A stretch of 26,997 nt of DNA from Physocladia obscura. Taxonomy: Eukaryota > Chytridiomycota > Chytridiomycetes > Chytridiales > Chytriomycetaceae. Both the position numbers and the translations under genes were made by a program. The notes below the pieces were generated by a model. The model was not told where the DNA came from, made no database searches, and worked only from the letters and a program-made list of their open reading frames with translations. The first letter of the stretch is position 1. Each line of letters begins with the position of its first letter. Of the stretch, positions 19,292-26,997 are shown piece after piece. The stretch covers positions 8,519 through 35,515 of the forward strand of contig JADGJH010000062.1 of assembly GCA_027596945.1 (NCBI GenBank), read 5' to 3'.

Positions 19292-22200
19292 ATGGACACA
19301 GATACCGAAGACATTCACACAATCAGAAATATTGATGAGAACAGCATCAACACTGACGATAACAATGAAAAAACCGAAGAATTCGATAGTCTTGGTTCTG
19401 CAATCCAAACATGGGATGCAAAACTGTTTACAGCTGTGACTTTGGCCGCTGAAATCGGAACAGAAGCGGAAACCGAAGCCGACGCTGCCGCCACGTCTCT
19501 CGCCACTTTAGCGTATTCGACGGCAACATCTGCGCATTTAGATCCAGAGTCTGCTATGCTTTATTCGCGACAAGTGTTCACCGTGCTGGAACGCGCCGTT
19601 GCGATCACTTTACCTTCGAACTCGTGCATTGATGATATAGTTGACGGAAATATCGATGCCACTGATAACGAAAACACGGATATCATCGATAATCAAAGCA
19701 AAAATACTTCCAATATTACTGACGGCAATAATTCAAAAATTTGCTCGACCCTTATGCACCACATTGACCGCCTCACTACTCCGGTACCTTCATCAGAAGA
19801 TTTTTCGTTACTGTCTGTATTTCCGCGCACTTTTTTTGCCGCTCTATTTCCAGCACTGTTACGACCATGTCTTTCTCTGTCTTCAGAAACAGGCGCCCAT
19901 GTCATGGCTGTTAATATTTCTGCTTATCTTCTTGCTGCTTCTTTTTCACTTTCATCTTTTGAAGAAGCCAACTCGCATCACTCCCAAAATCACGTTTTAG
20001 ACACTATCTGGGAATCATGTCTATCAATAAAAGGTTTTTATATTTATTTTTGGTTTTTGTTTCTAACTTTGTTAAATACAGAAGCTCGTAACAGCTCATT
20101 TGAGTTAATCTTTGTTGCTGCTTTTCAACTATTGCAAAATTCAAATCATCAGGTTGGCTTTATTTGACTTTCATTTCTGACATTTTTGGTTCAGAGCAAA
20201 TTACTCTCCTTCATTTCCCATTCTGCTCAAAATGATATAAACAATCGACTACGAATTCTATCTCTAGTCCTCAATGTTGTTTCAAAAAATTTCAAGAAAT
20301 TAATTTCTTCAACAATAATGGAATCCGATTTACTGCCAGTTTTAAAAATTATAACGCAGGTTCATCCCATATAATTTTCAAAAATGTAAAATTTTTTGAC
20401 TTTTTTTTTTTTCTCTTTTGAAGAACGATACCAACCCAGCAATATTGTCAGTTGCATATTCGGCTATATCACTCCTTATTCCGGTAATACGAATAAGCCT
20501 TGATGAGAACAGTGTTACCTCGTTGCTTTCGCTACTGACGCGTGCAATACACTGGGAAGTATTAATCAATGCCGTCCTCCGTGTCACAAAAGTTGGTGCA
20601 TTCAGCAGCAAGTTTGAAACTGATCAAACTCAATGGACTATTGATGAAATGGCCAGTATGGATTTTATTATTCAAATGAATGATTTGGATGCTAGCGATG
20701 AGTTTTGGGGAGGATGTGAGTTTATAAATTGTAATTTTTTTTTTATATTCTTTTTATATTGATCCATGCTCAAAAATAGCAAGCTTTTTGCATTCAATTC
20801 TTGGAGATCATACCCAAGAGACAAATTCACGACTTCAATCGAATTTTTTAGCGGGCGAGTTTTCTTCGTTATCAATTCAAAGCCAATCCCAACTGGTGAT
20901 TGCGACAGTGAGCGCCACAAACATCCGTCGTAGTGTGGACTCTTTGTTTACAGTTTTATATAATATCTACCCACACAAAACAATGGAATCTTTAAGGCTA
21001 TGGGTTGGCTCTGAATCGTTTGCGTGGAAATATTCTGTTATTCCTGAGTTTCTTGTTGCATTTGACCCTTTTCGTGCAAACTTTTCAAGATTAATGGATT
21101 TGGATGTGTTGAATGAAAATCTATTGATCAAACAACGAGTATCTGTGAGTTACTAATTTTGGCTCCAAAAAAAATATTAAAAAAAATTCTCAAAGAATCT
21201 CATTAAAGCTCACCGCGTGCACCAAATGCTTATATTGTCCACACCGCAGGATGAAATACAACTAGTTCGTCAGAGCGCAGCTCGCGATCACAGCGATGTG
21301 CTTGTGGACTGTGTAATGATCCGATGCAACAACAACAATTATCTTGGAAGCAAATCCCTCTCTAAAGAAGCTGACATTAATGAAAATGAAATTGATTTGT
21401 CTGGATTTTTGTTTCTTAATCGACGTCTGCGTAAATATGTTTTAGATCACACTGTGGGTTGCTGATAATATTGTTGTATATTTAACTTCAACATATTTCA
21501 ATTATAGTCATCTAATTTCGTGCCTTTAAGAACTCATACATCACCACATGAAGTTGATATAGTCGATATGATGCACCATAGTTTCTTTTTATTGCTTTGT
21601 GAACTGAATTATGAGCGGTGCATTCGTGGTGCCTGTTTTGACCAGATTTTGAAATTGAAAAAGGACAAAGTCGTTGATATGGTTGCCGTTATCGGTCAAG
21701 GGAATATGGTAAGTCAACCTTATTCACAGTTTTTTTGTTTATTTATTTTTTCAGTATCAAAAACTACGGGGACAACAACAAGAGTTGGCCCTTTTGGCTG
21801 CAACAGTTGAAAAACTACGTGCCGAGGCGTCAACAACTCGCGACCGGAACCGAAAATACGAAGAAGACCATTATAGGAGACTTCGAGAAGCCCGTGATGC
21901 AGCGCGAGAAGCCAAAGAAGCATTAGCTGAACTGTCAGAACACGTTGCAGTAAAAGATGATGAGATAAATCGATTGAAAGAGTTTGTGGAGAGCGGAAAT
22001 CGACGCATTCAAACTTTGGAGCAGGAGATTCATTTAATTGAACCAGATTTAGCGAAGCTTCAAGAATGTGAAGGAGCATTGAAAGTTTTGACTAGCAATT
22101 TTGTGAAGCGGTAGGATGATTTTTAATTTATTGTTATTTTATTTTAAATTCATATATTTCTTTCCTTTGTTTATTACAGTGAAATTGATTCATCAACACG

Positions 22201-22558
22201 AGAAACATTGTTAAGAAAAAATGAGGCTCTTGAAAGTCAAATAATCGCACTTGAACTTAGTCTTTCCAGTGCGGAGCAGCGAATGCAGCAGCTTCAAAAT
22301 CGAGTTAAGTAAGTACTTCTTAAGCTATTTTTTTTTCAGTTCACAGACTTATTTCAATTAATGCAAAGTGAACTCGAAATTCAATCAAAAGATGGAAGTA
22401 CGCAAGAAAGTAGTGACAGAAGTCAGTCAAAGGCATTGAAATTGATGCGAACTGTTAATGCTGAACGCATCAAAGCTGTTGAAGAAAAATATCAGACAGC
22501 TCGTAAAATTAACGCAGCGTTGGAAACGCGCATCAGCGAAATGGAATCAAGATTATGA
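19292..22558 (+). CDS. Armadillo-like plus coiled-coil protein, CIP2A-like layout
   Basis: Ten exons: 19292-20033, 20082-20152, 20195-20359, 20424-20715, 20780-21144, 21196-21453, 21508-21708, 21755-22110, 22180-22303, 22340-22558, encoding 930 residues. Residues 1-45 are acidic and low-complexity. About 50-690 are a helical, Leu-rich solenoid (for example SKLLSFISHSAQNDINNRLR). About 699-930 form a long coiled coil (RLREARDAAREAKEALAELS, then KDDEINRLKEF) ending in ETRISEMESRL. The length and head-plus-coil order resemble CIP2A (about 905 residues in human, a PP2A inhibitor and mitotic scaffold), but p115/USO1-type tethers share this layout and I see no diagnostic motif. The last intron (22304-22339) is only 36 nt; it is the only pairing I found that keeps the frame. 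A second possible donor, gtaagt at 22309, does not. Confidence 0.75.
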
Positions 22559-22606
22559 TTTTGTATCTCTCTATCCATATTTTTTGTGTTTCTGAAATTT
22601 CAAAAA

Positions 22607-23533
22607 ATGAAATTTGATGTCTTTACTTCTTCCTCCTACTATTTCGTTGCTTACTGTTTATTGCATGCAGCAACTGTTCGCACTCTTCGAGCAAAGGGAT
22701 TCGCATCCAAAGATATCCACATTGTTGCTGAAAAACTCCCATCGACTGTTAACGCCATCGCCACTTCTTCAATGGCTCTTTGGCTTCTCTTCAAAGGTTT
22801 GATTAATATTTTGAAATAACTCCCACAAATTAACAAACGAGCAGATAAACATTTCAAGAGATCGTGGATTTATGCAACTTATCCACGTTTGCTAGATATC
22901 GCGTTTGCAAATCAATTTGCGTTTACATTCTATGACATCATTGCGATGTTGAGCACCCCCGAGACAGCCCACTTCAGCTCATGGGCTCACCATATATTTG
23001 GTATCGTCGGCGTTGGATTGACTCGTCTTATGAAAGTTGGCGCTTATTTTCCAGCGTGTTTTTTACCTCCCGAATTAACTGTTGTCGCTTCCAACTTGTT
23101 GTATCTCGCGCAAAAATATTACCCTGACAATAGTGATTTGATTGGTATGCTCCTTGCGCTGCGCTGCGCAATTTTTACTGCCGTGCGTCTCCCAGCGGCG
23201 CCGCTCTGCCTTTTGCATGCTGTTGCCTCATCATCTTCAGATGATCCTGTTGAATCCACAAATTCTTCCACTTCGAGTGATCTCAGCGATCATGAGGCAA
23301 AACCCTATCATCATACTTCAACTTCTGCGATTATTTGGCGAAAAGTTCAAAACTTTACAAGAGACTATTCAAAACTTCCTTTGATTGTGAAAGTCGGATC
23401 TGCTTTTAATATTTTTCTTTTTACTGGATTGAACACATATTGGACCATTTTGACGTATAAGGCATTTTTCAGGTATTTGGCTGGAAGAAAGGCAAGAACT
23501 TTGACCAAGTCTGGCAATGTGCATCACATTTGA
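22607..23533 (+). CDS. TLC-domain (TRAM/LAG1/CLN8) multi-pass membrane protein
   Basis: TLC-domain proteins are ER or plasma-membrane proteins with five or more helices, linked to ceramide synthesis or membrane lipid sensing. Exons 22607-22796 and 22845-23533 join through a 48-nt intron (AAAG|gtttga ... gcag) into 292 residues; without splicing the frame hits TAA at 22817. The first helix is about SSYYFVAYCLLHAATVRTL and another lies in SSMALWLLFK. The core TLC signature FYDIIAMLSTPETAHFSSWA is followed by HHIFGIVG, the conserved His pair. An acidic Ser-rich loop (about 23235-23290) precedes the last helix, FNIFLFTGLNTYWTILTY. The residues point to the TMEM56/TLCD4-like side of the family rather than ceramide synthase, without certainty. 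The ATG at 22607 is 48 nt after the previous stop. AATAAA follows the stop at 23544-23549. Confidence 0.8.
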
Positions 23534-23543
23534 TTATATACCA

Positions 23544-23549
23544 AATAAA
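23544..23549 (+). terminator. Poly(A) signal AATAAA for the TLC-domain gene
   Basis: AATAAA 11 nt after the TGA (23531-23533), within the 52-nt gap to the convergent CSA stop (23586). Transcripts of the two genes must overlap at their 3' ends or have almost no 3' UTR. Confidence 0.6.
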
Positions 23550-23585
23550 GCGACATCTTTATGATGACTAAAAATTTGCGTTGTA

Positions 23586-25235
23586 TCAATCGCTCCACGA
23601 ATCAAAATTTACTTTATCGTTTGCAGGATTGTCGTCTGCATCTTCAGAAAATTTCATATATTTGGGTGACCAGTGGAGAATTTCGCCATCAAATCCACCC
23701 GAAAACAAATCCTGATAATATTTCAAAAAATAAATTTAAAATTTGAAAAAAAAACAAACCCCATTCTGCTGCCTCAATGCAACGCATGAATTGCGTCCGA
23801 AATGTGCCTGTAAAACATTAATTTGATGCCCCCTATGCAAATCATAAACACCAACTCCAAAGTTTCCAGGACCGCAGACAGCAGGAATTACAAGCAATTC
23901 CGAACCCACGCGGCAGTCAGTTATTGACGGAATAAGAGATTTTGATTCAATTCGTTGGAAATTGGTCTTATTTCCAATAGAGTATGTTCCCAAACAGACG
24001 TCAATCAGGTTATCATTTATATCCCAAACCGAAAATGTGGCATTCATGTTCACAGCAGCAAGATGAAGCCCAGAAGGCGCGAAAGCCAAGCCCATTATCG
24101 AAAGATCAGGAGCTAGAATATTTGATGACTTGGGCTGTGCTTGTGAATTTTGGCTTTGAGGAGCGTTTCGCATTTCAGTGTTGGGGTAGCTTTTCCGCGA
24201 TAAAGCGGCATTTGATTTTCGAATATCCCAAATAATGATGGAATTGTCTGAACTTCCAGAGGCTAGGATAAACTCATTCCTTGGGGACCATGTAATTGCA
24301 GTGACTTGACCTGTATGCCCTGAAAAACAATTAGATTGAATTGAATAAAAACCAACGAACCACTGAGCATATGCGAATATCCGCCACTTTTCATATCACA
24401 TAATCGAACATAACTTGACTCTGCGCCGGCTATGAAAGACAATTCAGGCACATTGAGTCGCAGAATTAAAAATTACAACCAACCAGCAATCAAAGCCGTT
24501 GTGGATAATGCAGGAGATATTGCGTGAATAAAAACCTTTTCTTTCAATTTGAAGGAGCAGACAGACTTGACGTAATGTAGTTTGGTAAAAAAGCTCTTAG
24601 AAATAATTACGCAACTACCTGCATAATATTCGCATCCCACACGCGAACAGTGGTATCGGTTGATGAAGAAGTAAAAAGTCCTGCATCATGTGGATACCAA
24701 GAGACTCCTGTCACACTGAATTTATGTCCCATATTCCTGGAAGTGAACTGTCACACTAGGAACTTTGAAATGTGAGAAAACATACCGGCGGGATGCTGCG
24801 ACATGTCTGGCGACTCGAACGAAAGTAGACGATTTAGTGAATCTTTGCGGTCGTAAAACGGTGTTTTCGAGGTCAAATATGCGAATTTGGGCATCCAAAC
24901 TTCCAACTAGAAGGCTAAATATATTCCATTTATACGAATCGACAAATGATGTTCCAAACTCACAAGCGTTCAGAAGAGTCAACGGCCAGAGAGAGCACTG
25001 CATTATTATTTGGTCGCAATTGTCGTTGCGGTTGAGACTTTAGTATCGGCCTTGACTTTGGCTTTCGCTTTCGCTTTTGCTTATGATCGGACATTGATTC
25101 AAATTCAGAATCAGACTTTTGGTCGGATATAGATTCGGACTCTGACTCGGAAATTGCCACGCGTAGCCCACCGTCAAGTTGCAAGGAACGCCACCGCTGT
25201 ACGACAATACGGCTTCGGTCGGCTAAAGTCAGCAT
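23586..25235 (-). CDS. ERCC8: WD40 protein CSA/ERCC8, transcription-coupled repair
   Basis: CSA is the substrate receptor of a CUL4-DDB1 ubiquitin ligase that acts on stalled RNA polymerase II in transcription-coupled nucleotide excision repair. Exons on the minus strand: 25235-24964, 24914-24786, 24736-24619, 24565-24484, 24429-24361, 24319-23760, 23711-23586, giving 451 residues. WD repeats are readable in order: [34 protein letters not shown] then [50 protein letters not shown] then [28 protein letters not shown] with FSVWD; and [16 protein letters not shown]. The C-terminus, NFDSWSD, parallels the acidic DAWSSS tail of the animal protein. Between residues about 27 and 75 there is an insert, first Ser/Glu/Asp-rich and then Lys/Arg-rich, absent from human CSA. 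Introns are 41-54 nt. The ATG at 25235 faces the GCN5 ATG, 44 nt away. Confidence 0.9.
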
Positions 25236-25279
25236 CTTCTTTGGAACCCTTTTTTTTTATATAAAGATTTTGCTTGAAG
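25236..25279. promoter_or_regulatory. 44-nt divergent interval between CSA and GCN5 with a TATA-like box
   Basis: The whole space between the two ATGs. A run of T is followed by TATATAAA at 25258-25265, 14 nt before the GCN5 ATG; that is too close for a standard TATA box serving an ATG at 25280 with any long 5' UTR. It may act for either direction. Confidence 0.5.

Positions 25280-26997
<1,718 letters not shown>

Overview
The window is nuclear DNA from a small-genome eukaryote. The genes are interrupted by many short GT-AG introns (about 36-100 nt, one of 161 nt), carry AATAAA-type poly(A) signals and encode cytosolic, nuclear and endomembrane proteins. The HSP90 sequence looks most like early-diverging fungi or other opisthokonts, and the GCN5 has a short N-terminus without the animal PCAF domain. 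An early-diverging fungus or close relative is my best guess, at low to moderate confidence.

Layout from left to right: the 3' part of a PUS7/TruD pseudouridine synthase (+, <45-1798); cytosolic HSP90 (-, 1901-4328) with a textbook heat-shock element upstream; about 4.2 kb of CpG-depleted, A+T-rich inserted DNA (about 4840-9050) holding a dead Tc1/mariner-type transposase and two decayed reading frames; a small two-exon protein gene (+, 9493-9830); an endosomal-type syntaxin (+, 9854-11246); a second CpG-depleted insert (about 11280-13940); a fatty-acid-amide-hydrolase-like amidase (-, 13955-15848) crossed by a 10-N assembly gap; and then an extremely compact island. The island holds an unrecognised gene (-, 16496-17493), a ZNF511-like zinc-finger gene (-, 17539-19287), an armadillo-like plus coiled-coil gene of CIP2A-like layout (+, 19292-22558), a TLC-domain membrane protein (+, 22607-23533), the WD40 protein CSA/ERCC8 (-, 23586-25235) and GCN5 (+, 25280 to the window end).

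The main message is the contrast between two kinds of DNA. Genes are packed with 4-52 nt between coding ends in every orientation, and stop codons can lie inside poly(A) signals. The two inserts are gene-poor, have almost no CpG and carry TGA stops where arginine CGA codons are expected. This fits CpG methylation and deamination of mobile DNA. The inserts share a 39-nt repeat in opposite orientation, so they probably belong to related element families. I found no tRNA, rRNA, CRISPR or clear operon. Exon boundaries were deduced by hand from splice signals, reading-frame continuity and family similarity; the frames of all multi-exon models close correctly unless noted.
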